Shown: piece by piece, positions 1-12,159 of the stretch
Position numbering within the stretch: the first letter of the stretch is position 1
Layout of the letters: each line of letters begins with the position of its first letter
Origin: Melastoma dodecandrum
Taxonomy: Eukaryota > Streptophyta > Magnoliopsida > Myrtales > Melastomataceae
Direction: 5' to 3'
NCBI GenBank assembly: GCA_029817715.1
Contig: JARUPY010000606.1
Location: 8,680,001 to 8,744,000 of the forward strand
Length of the DNA: 64,000 bases
Program-made: the position numbers and the translations under genes
Notes under the pieces: generated by a model
What the model was told of the DNA's origin: nothing
Databases searched by the model: none
Seen by the model: only the letters and a program-made list of their open reading frames with translations

Positions 1-6
1 TTTTAG

Positions 7-1153
<1,147 letters not shown>

Positions 1154-1481
1154 AATTGGGGGCAGACAGTAGCTAAGGGGCAAGGGGGGACCGGACCCTC
1201 TTCCCTTTCCCCACCCTCCTTCCCTCCCTGCCGGGGCATTGTTTCTACTCCGACATGAATGTCTGTAACATCCTGGACAGTAATTTATATTGTAGACTAG
1301 AGAAGAAAGAAAAGATTTTAATGACATTTATTCTCAGGAACAAGTCTTTCTGTTTTTTTTTTTTATGGATGATGAATGTGCTTTGAAATAATATTAAAAA
1401 ATGCCGTAAAAATATTTTCAGTTAGGGACTGAATGTATCTGATAAAGAAGGCGTATCCATTTGCCTGCTGTGGCCAGGCAT

Positions 1482-1772
1482 GTATACGAGGAGGCTGTCG
1501 TGATGGCATATGAGAATGCGGCAATCACCCACGAGAAGGTCATGGCGACGGGAGCAAATGGGAGGATGGCAACATCTATGTGCAGTGGAGGCTAGGAATC
1601 GACAGAGGAGTTGCAGCTTATTTCGGCCCCAACATCCGTGCCCCAGTTCAGGAGCCAGAGTAAGAACCAGTCTGCAGGGTCGGAGACGAGCTAGTTCCTG
1701 ATGTAGCTGGACGACATACCATTCGTAGACGAGTTTTTCAACTTTGATGCTTCGGAGACAGAGGCACTGTTC
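1482..1772 (+). pseudogene. Decayed AP2/ERF fragment resembling a cytokinin response factor
   Basis: Reading one frame from 1482 gives VYEEAVVMAYENAAI, close to the end of an AP2/ERF domain (TAEEAAMAYDNAAI). Further on comes APTSVPQFRSQS, like the SPTSVLRF block of cytokinin response factors, then DDIPFVDEFFNFD, like their C-terminal acidic motif. The frame is kept over 290 bases but is broken by three stops (TAG at 1593, 1692 and 1704). The first half of the AP2 domain, including the DNA-contacting strands, is not seen. It sits between the E2 and the convergent PDV1 gene. The three matching blocks in the right order make chance unlikely, but the similarity is weak and judged from memory. It could also be the 3' part of a gene broken by small deletions. 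Confidence 0.5.
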
Positions 1773-2065
1773 AGGGGACGGGGGAAAGATTTGGCGAGGG
1801 AGGCGTTCCTAAACCTCAGCAGCAACAGAAAGGACCATTCGCCCATCAAATTACTCAAAGAAGCAGACCACTTTGATGTGATGTCAGGAGAGCAGGACAA
1901 CGGTGTAAAGGCCAGGATATACACAGAGAGATCAGAAGCAGAAATGAACATAAGGCTGATGCAGGACTACATCTTCATTTTGAACAACTTTCAGGCCAGT
2001 GACGACACCATGCATGGCAACTGTGAGTCGGTTGATGTCTCTTGCGAGACTACAGACCACCAGCC

Positions 2066-3365
2066 TTATCCCCTGGCCAACAACACATCCAACCGTCTAG
2101 AAGTATTGACGCCGGAGGAAGATGTCGCCTCCTTCCTAATCCTATTTCTGTTCGTCATGATGTTATAATTATGACCTTCGTACTTCAGAAGCGTCTCCTT
2201 GCGAGATGAATTGCTGAAGTGGATCATGGCAAACATCGTTATCCCAACCAACGCAGCATTGCCCAACAACCCTCCGACGTTATCTAGTCCTAGAGATTTC
2301 CGGGCAAAGCTGAGACTAGAGACGAGAAGCTCGATCAATTTCTTACACTTCTTGCCTTGTCCGGTTAGCGAATTCTGTCCCGACAGACCAGCTGCAGTGT
2401 TAAATTGGGCATCACGCGACACAAACCGGCTGGCTTCGCCCACGTCCCCGACGAATGCAAGGGCCTCGTCGATGACGTTGTACTTCTTTCCGTGATGCTC
2501 AGCCAGTCTCATTGCAAGGATAATGCGGCTCTGCTCCAATCTAGCAATTGCGGCATCCCTCTCTGCCCGTTGCTGAATGTGTACCGTCTGCAAAATTCCA
2601 GAAGCATGACTTTCAACGAATTGAAGCAGAAGCTAAACATAAATCACAGCCGATCTTCCGAGCACAAAAATCAATGATCGATAGTCGATGTTCACAGATG
2701 ATTATCCAAATGGAGATATATGGCAAGGTCTCCAGTCTCCCATTCGAAACGGACCTATCAGCAGACATCAAATTTGACTACTTGAAAGGACGACAATTTC
2801 GAGTTCCGGCGAAAATTCTGAGAAAACGAATCAGTTGAACCTCAGCTACAATTGACGCAATCGAAATCGAGCCCCCAAATGGCCCCTAGCATCGTCAACC
2901 TCGCACCCCGACTACCCATCAAATCCACAATTTAGGTTCAAATCTCATTCAAAATGGCCAACCCAAGCGCAACTAGGCATCAATCTGCACCAAATTGCAT
3001 CCGGGTTTAAATCTCCGAATCCCGTCTTTCAACGGAAGTAACGGGAAAAAACCCACAAAAGCGAAACTCACGTGGAAGAACTCGAGCTGGTCCTCGAGGT
3101 TCTCGAGGGCAGTCCGAATGGCATTGAGGCTCTTCGTCTCCCGAAGGTCGTCGTCCCCGAACCCTGCCCCAAAATCCTTGACGAAGATGAACCCCGGGGG
3201 CGGGCCCTCCTTCTCGTCGTCGGGGGAATGCTTGGCGCCGCACCTGCCGGGACCTCCGACGGATTTGAGGAAGTGAGCTCGGGAAACGGAGTGGATGGCG
3301 TCGCTGAGCTTGTCGTGAAGGTCCCAGATCTTCTCCAGAACTGCCTCCACCTCATCCACCTCCAT
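2066..3365 (-). CDS. PDV1: Plastid division protein PDV1
   Basis: PDV1 is an outer-envelope protein that recruits the dynamin ARC5/DRP5B to the chloroplast division site, and in the intermembrane space contacts PARC6. Two exons on the minus strand: 3365-3072 (98 codons) and 2587-2066 (173 codons plus stop), total 271 residues against 272 in Arabidopsis. Visible blocks: EVEAVLEKIWDLHDKLSDAIH at the start, the coiled-coil half (ALENLEDQLEFFH, then TVHIQQRAERDAAIARLEQSR), a single membrane segment near residues 205-225 (GGLLGNAALVGITMFAMIHF), and the end DVLLARG. The final glycine is the residue needed for PARC6 binding in Arabidopsis. I chose the ATG at 3365 because the family starts M-E-(I/V)-(D/E)-E-(I/V)-E; an upstream in-frame ATG at 3455 would add 30 non-conserved residues. 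Confidence 0.95.
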
Positions 3366-3384
3366 TGTCGTCGGAAATCGACGA

Positions 3385-3393
3385 TTAGGGTTT
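3385..3393 (-). promoter_or_regulatory. Telo-box (AAACCCTAA) just upstream of PDV1
   Basis: The minus strand reads AAACCCTAA about 20 bases before the PDV1 start codon. Telo-boxes of this form are common in plant promoters and 5' leaders of genes active in dividing cells. That fits a plastid division gene, but function here is inference. Confidence 0.5.
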
Positions 3394-4856
3394 CGTGGGG
3401 GAGTGAAGGGAGTAGAAAGAGGGGGGATTGGTATTGTTGTTGTTGTGCTGTACAAATGTTTCTAAACGAAAAAGGCGCCACCCATTGTTCTAACCTCGGG
3501 TCCTCTCCCACTCCCCCGCTTTCCCTTTTCTGTGAGGCGGAGAAATTTGTGATCAACAAAATATATTCGGATCTTCTTAATTACGAGGACTCGTAATAAC
3601 TCTCCCACCCGGCCTCCCTGCGACTCCTCCTGGACTTGGCCTTCTTCAGGAATGGCAGGTGAGAGCCTCCGTGTCATGAGGACAATATACTGTTTTGTGA
3701 AGTCGTTTTCGCTCAAGTTGGTGTCTTTCCATCGAATTTCTTACAAGACTTGTAATAACTAACGTGTGCTAATCGAGAACACATTGCAGGAAGGACTTGG
3801 AAGATTGTGCAGAGGCACGAATGCTGGTCTCGCATCGGTTGTTTGTATGAGGTCTCGCATTGACAGGGCTGTTCACGGGGGTTGGTCCCCGTTTTTGGAT
3901 GTACCGGACCTTCTGTAGGGATTGTAGACTCTTTCTACGAGGTCTTGAAGCATGATGTTCTACACAGCCATATGCATGAGATTAGAACGGCCAGGTATAT
4001 GCTCTCCTGACCATAGAATTGGTTTCTGCGTAACTGAAGCTTGGAGATATTCTTCGTCAACTCAAACTGACGAGAAGCTTTGATATCGGGGAGGGACCTA
4101 TCAGCATGTGATTCTTCCTCACTGACCTGGCAAACCCTGGAGCAGATTGTTAACCACCCTGCATTATTTAGATAATTGGTAGCACCCACCGGTGCGTTAT
4201 TGGACAGGAATCTTTTGAAGGTCTGGTTTCTATTAGGTTTCTGGGTTAATAACAGCGAGGGAATTACACCAGGAAATTTTGCTAGTTTAGTTTGGTGGAT
4301 GTAGTCATGGACCACTTCAACCACGAATTTTATCATTGTGTGGCTTGTGACGAAACTTGGGCAAACAGCTGAGACATTAAGAAGGAAAGGATGTCATTGC
4401 TCTGCATCTGCATCACTCATTATCATTGGAGCGACAATGATTCTCTTTTCAAATACCAAGCAGTCATGCTTTCACTTAGAAGGCCATGAAACCGGATGAG
4501 AGCAAAGCAATGGCAGCTTGACGGGGGAGACCTCATCATGATCAAGATCTTCAACTTCTTTCATTCAGATGATAACTTTCAACCCCAGAAGAAGAAGAAA
4601 AAAAAAGAGGAAGAAAGAAGGGAGGCAACATTCCATATTTCTGCACAATTTATCTTCCCATTAAATTCGAATCAATACTTTAAAAAGAATTAAGGCATAC
4701 AAAAAATCGGTCATTACTGCAAAATGATAGTTTTACAAAGCGCACAGAAAAACACCCTTTGGTCTGAAAAGACAAATTAATCTGAGTTAAGTTCTCCTGC
4801 ATTTGTTTAACCAAACCAAATCAATTGCCTGCTGCCCCCAGTCATTTGCCTGCAAC
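3394..4856. other. Intergenic: PDV1 promoter and arabinogalactan-peptide 3' region
   Basis: No gene could be supported. A minus-strand reading frame of 133 codons at 3935-4336 has no family likeness. A two-exon plus-strand mini-gene (ATG at 3651, acceptor near 3789) would make only 26 residues. The strand order (both neighbours on minus) makes this the PDV1 promoter at the left and the 3' flank of the next gene at the right. An (AAG/A)-rich purine stretch lies at 4586-4622. Confidence 0.5.
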
Positions 4857-5277
4857 TCAGTGGATGAGGTATGTGAGCACCAGCGCCACCAGCATCAGCA
4901 CATAGGCAATTCCTTGGTCTATTGACGTCCCTGCAGATTCAAGTCCGCCAAATATTTTTAATATTCAGGAAGGAAAAGCCTTTCCTTTTTTGTGATACTT
5001 CGGACCCATTTTGATATACACCCCCCCCCCCCCCCCAAAAAAAAATTCCGACACAGACACGATTCTCCTTTCTGACCAACATCAACGACGGGGACACCTA
5101 AAAGCTGCCATCTTTTATTTTTCCCGGAAATGGATGAAAAGAGGAAGAGAGGGAGATCTGACCGTCGTTGGTGGGGGCAGGCGCCTGAGCTGGGGAATGT
5201 GCGGCGTGGGCAATGGCGGCGTAGGCCAAGAGCACAACGGCAAGGACTCCGAGTGAAGAAACCTTCGAACCGGCCAT
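4857..5277 (-). CDS. Classical short arabinogalactan peptide (AGP16/20/22 type)
   Basis: A 62-residue precursor of a GPI-anchored arabinogalactan peptide at the cell surface. Exons: 5277-5163 and 4930-4857 on the minus strand. The protein starts MAGSKVSSLGVLAVVLLAYA (signal peptide), has a minimal glycosylation core AHSPAQAPAPTNDG whose prolines would be hydroxylated and O-glycosylated, then the highly conserved tail TSIDQGIAYVLMLVALVL, ending YLIH, which is the GPI-anchor signal. Arabidopsis AGP20/22 carry a few more residues after LIH; here the stop follows at once. The start at 5277 is chosen because it opens the signal peptide; the longer frame would begin inside the (TC)n leader. After processing only about 10-13 residues remain as the peptide core. 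Confidence 0.93.
5021..5045. repeat. Homopolymer pair C16-A9 in the AGP intron
   Basis: Sixteen C (5021-5036) are followed by nine A. It lies in the single intron of the arabinogalactan peptide gene. A matching T/G pair occurs at 21358-21387, so the same CnAn shape recurs in the window. Exact lengths of such runs are prone to sequencing error. Confidence 0.8.
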
Positions 5278-5281
5278 TCTA

Positions 5282-5348
5282 TCTCTCTCTCTCTCTCTCT
5301 CGATCGAGTCGAAATGTAAAGAAGTTGAGAGAGAGAGAGAGAGAGAGA
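5282..5348. repeat. (TC)10 and (GA)11 microsatellites able to pair, in the AGP 5' leader
   Basis: On the plus strand (TC)10 at 5282-5301 and (GA)11 at 5327-5348 are separated by 25 bases, so they form a 20-base-pair inverted repeat. In the mRNA of the minus-strand AGP gene this would be a (UC)n-loop-(GA)n stem that ends four bases before the AUG at 5277. GA/CT runs are also targets of BPC/GAGA-binding proteins. Transcription of the whole repeat is assumed from its position. Confidence 0.85.
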
Positions 5349-5894
5349 AGATCAACGCAGAGGAAAGATGGAATGAATCTGCGGTTATTTTTGTAGGCAG
5401 GGGGAGGGGGGAATCCTCCTCTCCTCCTCTGTCTAATTTTCTATTTGCTGTTTTTAATCCTTTTTTTCCATCGTTTGGTGTAGCTTAGATTTAGGCAAAT
5501 TGTGAAGATGAGAACCCCCTCCCTCCCTCTCTGAGCTGTCCTCTTCCCTCCATTTGGTGCTCATCATCTTCTGTTTGTGTTTTTTTTTCATGGAAGGATG
5601 ATTGAATATGAGCTGGGTTTTGGGAATTGTGTTTGGATATAGAGAAACCGAAATGACAGGCTGACAGTGTTTATTTGGTTTGGATTGTTGTTTTGTGGAT
5701 GGATGTAGAAGGAAGGGACTAACCTTCGCACACAAGAGACTATCACACCATAATTGGTGCGCCATTTAGTTAAGCTGGGATTCTAATTACATGACCCTGG
5801 ATAGCCACCCTACCTGAAGGCTATTCCCAGTGGCATCTCCTGCACTCAAAATATACATGCCATATATGCTTACTTAGGTTAATCTGACCCCGCT
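5349..5894. other. Intergenic: AGP promoter and 3' flank of the coiled-coil gene
   Basis: Low-complexity T/G- and C-rich DNA without a supportable gene. The 103-codon minus frame at 5454-5765 shows no family features. Its position makes it the AGP promoter (left side) and the 3' untranslated region of the next minus-strand gene (right side, near 5800-5894). Confidence 0.5.
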
Positions 5895-7733
5895 TCATAT
5901 GAGCTTACTTATGCAATCTGGACAGAAAAAGGGGTCCTCTTCGTTGGTGTAGATGCCGAACAACTGCCTAGAATAGCGAGCTGCCAGGTTCTGGCACAAC
6001 CCTGGAGCCTTGGGGTCATGCTCCTCTAGCTCTTGCAGCGACTTCTTCAATCCACCATAGGGGTCTCCCCCGGTGAGAAACTCGGAAATGTCAGATCCCC
6101 TATTAAAGCAGCACCATGTGGATAAAACCTTGTAAGATGCGTCGTTAAGTCGATAGAGTTACTTACATGTAAGGTAACAGCTGCACGAGCAATGCGAAGA
6201 AATGCACATACCTCGTCGCATCAAACTTGCTAAAGCCACGCCCATTGATGTGTACAGTATCCTTGCAACGTTTTTCATCGTCAGTCTGCTGCCGATATAT
6301 AGCGCACACGGCTTCCATGCATAATTCGGGACTTTTACCAAATGCAGCCAGCATGTCTGCCTCAAATTCCCATTTTCGTTTCCAGTGACCTTTGCTGCTT
6401 CTACTGGCCGATTGTAACACACTAATCAATCCATCTTCATCAGATGAGTCAAATTCCCATTTTCGTTTCCAGTGACCTTTGCTGCTTCTACTGGCCGATT
6501 GTAACACACTAATCAATCCATCTTCATCAGATGAGTCTTCCAACCGAGTGGAACCTTCCAGAGAGTCAGCACTATCGTCAAGGTTAGAATTGTCTTCCAG
6601 CTGATCATCTTCCATATAAGAAACGTCAGAATCATCCACTATAAACCCTCCTAAACTGTCATCACTTCTGCTATTTGAGTCAGTATCTTCAGTTTCTGCA
6701 GAATAATCCTCCTCAACCCTAGGACTAAACTTCCTCAATCTCTTAAAATGACGCTGTCTGGAAGTGCCAACATTCTGGTTGATGGAAATAGAACCAGCGC
6801 TGGGGTGCCTGGGCCCATCCTGTAAATGCATCCTCATGAGCTTCGAGATAGGAATATTATCGTCGTCGCTCTCACTGTCGCCAGCAATGACATTGAAAGG
6901 CCGCCGTCTCCTTTTCTGAGTTGGTGCTGATGGAAGGTCCTCACAACCAGCCAATTCATCATCACTGTCAACGAGGTTGATAACACCTATAGCAGAATGA
7001 TTGGTAGCACCAGGCGTACGAGGGGCAACCTTTTCGGCTGGACTCTTATCCTCTTCGAATAATAGCTGTTTCTTTACATTCTTCTTGTTTTCAATACTGC
7101 AAACCATGTGGGAAGATCCAGTATCTACATTGCAGTTATCGACCTGCCAATATGTCGGACCGTCCAGAGGCGAGGCTGCAAAAGGAAGCGTCTCCATATA
7201 AACCATAAGGTGACTCTACATAACTCAAAACTAAAAAACAGGAACAACTGAAAAACAAAAGTATGCAAAATAAGATGTAAAAACATGTCCACATTAATGG
7301 AAAAACATGAAACACCTGTACGCAAGTTCTCTCCAGTTTGTTTCCTGATATATGTAGCCAAAGACTGGGACTCCAATTCTACCAATTCTCCTCTCAACTT
7401 CTCAATCTCTTTAACAGCCATGTCCTTCTCGCATTTCAGTGCAGCATTCTCAGCCATGAGCTCAAACACCTCATCCTCATCTTTAACCACGATGAAATTA
7501 ACAGCACCCTCTTTTGCATTACCATTCGCATTAGCAAATCGAATGCCCTCAAGAGCAGCAATTTTCGCCTTCAACTCATGATTCTCCCTCTTCATCTCCA
7601 CAAGGTCATCTCGATAGGCATAGTTTTCTGATTCGAGGATATTGCATCTTCTCTCAAGTCCTTCGAAGATGATCTTCATCTCTTGGATCTCTAATTCCAG
7701 TCTCGCATTTTTCTCATCAGCAGTCTCAGCCAT
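5895..7733 (-). CDS. Uncharacterised acidic plant protein with N-terminal coiled coil
   Basis: Exons on minus: 7733-7316, 7175-6167 and 6099-5895, all GT-AG with continuous frame; about 543 residues. The N-terminus (to ~residue 140) is heptad-rich (EIQEMKIIFEGLERR, EIEKLRGELVELES), a likely coiled coil. The centre is very acidic and Ser-rich (EEDYSAETEDTDSNS, SDDSLGGFIVDDSD) with basic patches (KRRRRPFN), which suggests a nuclear or nucleolar protein. The C-terminus (LTGGDPYGGLKKSLQELEEH, NEEDPFFCPDCISK) is compact and may be the conserved part; its CPDC could be half of a metal site. I do not recognise the family by name. A perfect 29-residue duplication lies at ~residues 350-410 (see the repeat entry). 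An ATG 14 codons further upstream (7775) is also possible. Confidence 0.8.
6362..6535. repeat. Perfect 87-bp tandem duplication in coding sequence
   Basis: Bases 6362-6448 are repeated without any mismatch at 6449-6535. The unit is 29 codons, so the reading frame is kept and the protein gains a second copy of DSSDEDGLISVLQSASRSSK plus the basic stretch GHWKRKWEF. The absence of differences points to a very recent event, or to an assembly duplication. Confidence 0.95.
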
Positions 7734-8550
7734 TATAAATCTTTCCTCTCCAAGTAGCTCACTTCCCTTCGGCAATCATCAAGCCACAAAGCCCTTCTGA
7801 TGGACAATAAACACTATCTTCACTTAACACCAGACAATCAACGTTACCGACATAAACAGGTGACTCCCAAACAAAACTCAAGCAACTAAAAGATAGCATT
7901 ATCAGTCAAGACATCTAAGAAAATGGCAGAAAAAGAAACCAGCCCAAGGACCCGTTATCCCCTCCTCCTAGACGTCCTACGCCCAGTGCAAAGGGGATGG
8001 AGCGGACGAAATTCCTGGCAAACTATTCCCAACATCACCAAGGATTGGGAGGCACACTAACCCTTGCCATTGCCACCCAAAATAAAAAAGAAAAAAGAAA
8101 GAAAGATAGCAATCCCCCCCTCCCAAACGTCAACCTCACAAAAAAGGGGCAATATTGTGATCAGGAAACAGTTCAAGGAAGAAACTTCCGCCAGAAGCAG
8201 AATTTCCTTTGTGTATCCCAAAAACCTAACAAAAAAAACAAGAAGGGAAAGCGATGGGGTAGTAACTCCGAATAGTTAACATCCCATTGAAAAGAACGGA
8301 GGGAAGGAAGAAGAGAGAGTGAGCGGGAGGAATCATAGCCACCGACAAAGAGCTTCCAGACAACACCCGAGTAAAGTAACCGCCGCTTCCTGTTCTGGCT
8401 CTCCAAAAAGAAACAAAATAATTCGCGGTTTTATACTTATTCTCCAAATTACTTCTTTCAAAAAAGGAAATGATTTTAATCTGTAGCAGTGACTTTGTTA
8501 CTTATTTCCCCTCCCCCCAAAATGTTCGCCGTTTCTTCTTTATTTCAAGG
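7734..8550. promoter_or_regulatory. Divergent intergenic region between the coiled-coil gene and GLA1
   Basis: The two start codons (7733 minus, 8551 plus) face away from each other across 817 bases, so this stretch must hold both promoters and leaders. It contains A-rich runs at 8078-8110 and 8230-8247. I see no clear TATA box and no further gene. Confidence 0.5.
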
Positions 8551-11500
8551 ATGAAACCTTTCAGGATAATTGCTCGTTGCCCCCTGGTCGTCGACCCACC
8601 CTGGTGGGTCGGTAGTCGTAGAATGTTATCCGTTGCCTCTGACCACTCGGCGATGCTGGAGTTCATGTATTACCTGGATTCGCTCAAGAACTACGAGAAA
8701 TTCGGTGTGCCCAAAGACGCCGGAACCGATTCCGATGATGGGTTCGATCTGGGTCGGATGAGAAGATTGCTGGGTCGTCTTGGGAATCCCCATTCGCGGT
8801 TCAAGGTGCGATCTTTTCTTGTTTTGATTGAATCCTCTGTTTTATGGTAGTGTTGATAGTGATGACTGGACTGAACTCTGTGTGGGCAATGAGTCTGCAA
8901 TTTCGTTGTCGAGGTTCACTGTCGCTGATAGCGCCAGCTTTCTTTATTATGCCACTGAATATTGTGACGAAATTTGTTTAGGCCGTTCACATCGCTGGTA
9001 CGAAGGGGAAAGGATCTACGGCTGCCTTTCTCGCAAACATCCTCCGGGCGGAAGGATATTGTGTGGGTTGCTATACCAGGTTTTGATGTTGCTGCATGCT
9101 TCCTTTTGTGTTAATTCACTGTCTTCTGTAGTTAGAATTTAGTTTTTCAAGATTGTGAGTGACATCTTCTTCCGACTGCAGCCCGCACATTTTGACAATC
9201 AGAGAACGAATTTCGGTGGGAAAATCTGGTGGGCCTGTTCCAGTGGATCAGTTGAATAGACTATTTCGGGAGATCAAAAGGATTCTTGACGAATCAATAA
9301 GGATCGAAAATGGGCATCTTAGTCATTTTGAGGTGGGGTGTTAGTCTATGAATGGAAGTGCTTACCTTTGATATTATGAAGGATGGTTGCTTTAGCTATG
9401 GTTGGTCATTCTCCCTGAAACCGTCACAAAATTATCTACTACACTATTCACTTGTTAGAGATATTGTTCACACCCTGTTATCTCTTTGTCATCATTCAAT
9501 GTCCAAATTAGTTTACAGATGATCCGAATTTCAGCTAACCAAGCATGATTTCAGGTGTTCACTTCTGTGGCATTTACACTATTTGCTGAAGAGAGTGTTG
9601 ATATTGCTATCATTGAGGTTAGTCAGTAAGTTTCTTTTATAGGAAACACTTAATTGTTTTTCTTTTTTGATAAGTAAAATACTTAATTGCTTTGCTTGTG
9701 GAGACTGCACTTGCTCGGCTTTGAACTATCATTTCCTTTTTCCTTACATGATAAACCAGGAAAATGTCCTGGAGACTCACGAAAGATGTGCCCTGTCACT
9801 TTAACAGGCGGGGTTGGGCGGGGCACATGATGCTACCAATGTCATCTATGGCTCCGAGCTTGTTGCATCAGTTATAACATCAATAGGGGAAGAACATCTG
9901 GATGCTCTTGGAGGTTCCTTGGAAAGCATAGCGGTTGCAAAATCTGGGATCATTAAGCAAGGCCGTCCAGTTAGGTTGTCATTACAGCTAAGATGATAAA
10001 GTCCTCTTACTGTGACAACCTCACTTTCACTCAATTGTTATCTCAGGAACTGCAGTTGATATCTGCCTTAAATATAATGTTGAAATGTATAATTTGAAGG
10101 AAGGAAGATCAGTGGAAGTTTTCCATGTTGTCATAGGCCCGTATTATTTTTGGTGAATGAAGTTTTTAAAAGGAGCTAGACAAATAGGCATGACGTTATT
10201 TGGATATATAGGTGCCTATTTCAGCACCATATCCCTGCCTCTTTAATTTTACTCATGTTCATGCAATATACCTACTAATTTCAGTGACAGTGATGGAATT
10301 TTCCTAGGCGTTTTGGATACTTCATTTTTTTACACTTGTAGTAGTTGATTCTCATTGGGAGATGCTTTAGTAGTTTCAGGGACCGAGCCTTTGGAGGCAC
10401 AGGCATTACCATACATAGGCATTTCCAATCTTCTTAACGAAGGCATTTCCAATCTTCTTAACGATCTGCTGATTCAGTTACCAATTTCTAGGTGGTCCTT
10501 GGTGGTCCATTTCTCCCCCAAATTGAGCGCATTTTGCGTCAGAAAGCATTGGCCATGAACGCACCTGTGGTTTCAGCTTCTGATGCTTCAACCAGAAGCA
10601 CTATAAAACGGGTTGAGGTGGTGAATGGGAGACTTTATCAGCTTTGTGACATGGTTTTGCATGTCCATGGGGATTCACAGCCGGTATGAACGTTATATAA
10701 TCCCTCTGGACAAGATTATGCTGTATCCATTTTCTTTCAATATTTTATGAATCCGACGAGAATTTCTTGCAGTGTGTGGAGTTATTGGACCTAAAGTTGT
10801 CTATGCTAGGAGGCCACCAGCTTCAGAATGCCGCGACTGCTATATGTGCTGTTTTGTGTCTTCGTGATTCAGGTAGACTAGCCACTCTTGTGAGTGTATA
10901 AAGGTGTTTGTTCTCAGCATACGTATATATCTCAGCCATCGTATAGTTGTAGTTCAATTGGCTGAAACTCCGTGCTGCTTCTTTTACTTCAGGTTGGATT
11001 GTTTCCGACTTGTCTATTAGAGCTGGTTTGGAGCAAACTTTTATGCTGGGCAGAAATCAACTCCTTACGGCTCCACAAGCCTCGGCTCTGGGATTAGATC
11101 CAGCAACAGTACTCCTCGATGGAGGTATAATCGCTTTAGCATGCATTTTTGGTTGATCTCGTTAATTTCTGGTGTACTGATCAACCCTGGGCCAAATGAT
11201 TGTTGATCTGGTTATGTAAATTTTATTGATTGATGATTAAACTTACCCTGTAAATTTCAGCCCACACTAAAGATTCTGCAAAGGCTTTGGTTAACACAAT
11301 AAGGTTAATGCTCTCCAACCCAGCATTGGCACTTGTTGTAGCAATGGCTATGGATAAAGACCACGTGGCTTTTGCGAAAGAATTTCTCTCAGGTAAGAGC
11401 TAAGTTGGTGCTTGCATGCTGTGTACTTATCGTTTTTGTAGTAATAAGGTAGGCTGAGTCGCTTGAGATATTTTAAGCCCTTCTGAACTGATTGTGAATT

Positions 11501-11891
11501 TCATTTGTCATGGCTTCTTGTCAGTAAAGTTAATGCTGACTAAAACTTGTGATGCCTGTTGGTAGGCGCAAGAGTGGAAGCTGTCTTTTTAACTGAAGTC
11601 AGTATCGCCGGTGCTTCAAGTCGGTCAACATCCTCGACTTTATTGCGAGATCACTGGATCCGTGCGTCTGAGGAATTGGGAATTAGTGTTCTCCATGACA
11701 GAATGCCCGAGTATTCCAAAGCAGCCATGAGTGACGACAGGGTTGTTATAGTTGCCAACAGTTCTCTTGCGAATTCTGTGCAAGGTGCATACCAAATTCT
11801 GAAGAGAAAAACCGGAAATAAGCCTGCTGTTCTTGTGATTACTGGATCACTCCATGTTGTTTCTTCAATATTGCATTCTCTTGACAATTGA
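8551..11891 (+). CDS. GLA1: Dihydrofolate synthetase (mitochondrial)
   Basis: The enzyme joins the first glutamate to dihydropteroate with ATP, the last step to dihydrofolate in plant mitochondria. Ten exons: 8551-8805, 8982-9079, 9182-9332, 9555-9617, 9808-9969, 10492-10683, 10773-10872, 10993-11124, 11261-11392, 11566-11891; 1611 bases, 536 residues (Arabidopsis about 530). The Mur-ligase-type P-loop AGTKGKGST opens exon 2 (~residue 90), then [13 protein letters not shown], the central-domain motif [12 protein letters not shown], and the C-terminal-domain signature [14 protein letters not shown]. The first ~45 residues are Arg/Ser-rich and acidic-poor, suiting a mitochondrial presequence. 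Specific match to dihydrofolate synthetase rather than folylpolyglutamate synthase rests on the short exon structure and on GAHTKDSA in place of GAHN. An upstream in-frame ATG at 8470 would add 27 residues. Confidence 0.93.
10417..10464. repeat. Perfect 24-bp tandem duplication in GLA1 intron 5
   Basis: Two exact copies of a 24-base unit lie head to tail (10417-10440 and 10441-10464), about 30 bases before the acceptor of exon 6. The duplication is close enough to alter branch-point spacing but leaves the acceptor tract intact. Confidence 0.9.
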
Positions 11892-12159
11892 AAATGAGTC
11901 TTGAAGATTTTGCTTGTTTTCTTCCCCTGTATTCATGCAGAACTTTCTTCATATAAACATTGCCTCTTGATAGAAACTGCTAGTTTTGCAAGACTTAAAT
12001 AGACATTGTGAGAAATCAAGCTTCTTGATGCTTGATACAGAAAACCATCAGCAAAAGATCTAGCTTGTTATCAACTGAATGAACTCTGTGGGCGTCATTT
12101 ATACCTAGTAATGATATTTCTGTCTCTTTTATATGTATTGTATGATGAATATTGTTGGT

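Noticed and set aside
3072..3596. 174-codon plus-strand frame
   Set aside because: Antisense shadow of PDV1 exon 1, caused by its GC-rich codons.
3651..3868. Possible two-exon plus-strand mini-gene (MAGRTWKIVQRHECW...)
   Set aside because: Only 26 residues before a stop; the downstream sequence shows no continuing homology. It may be a relic of a 5' exon but evidence is too thin.
3935..4336. 133-codon minus-strand frame
   Set aside because: No recognisable family, no promoter or splice context, ordinary amino-acid mix for noncoding DNA.
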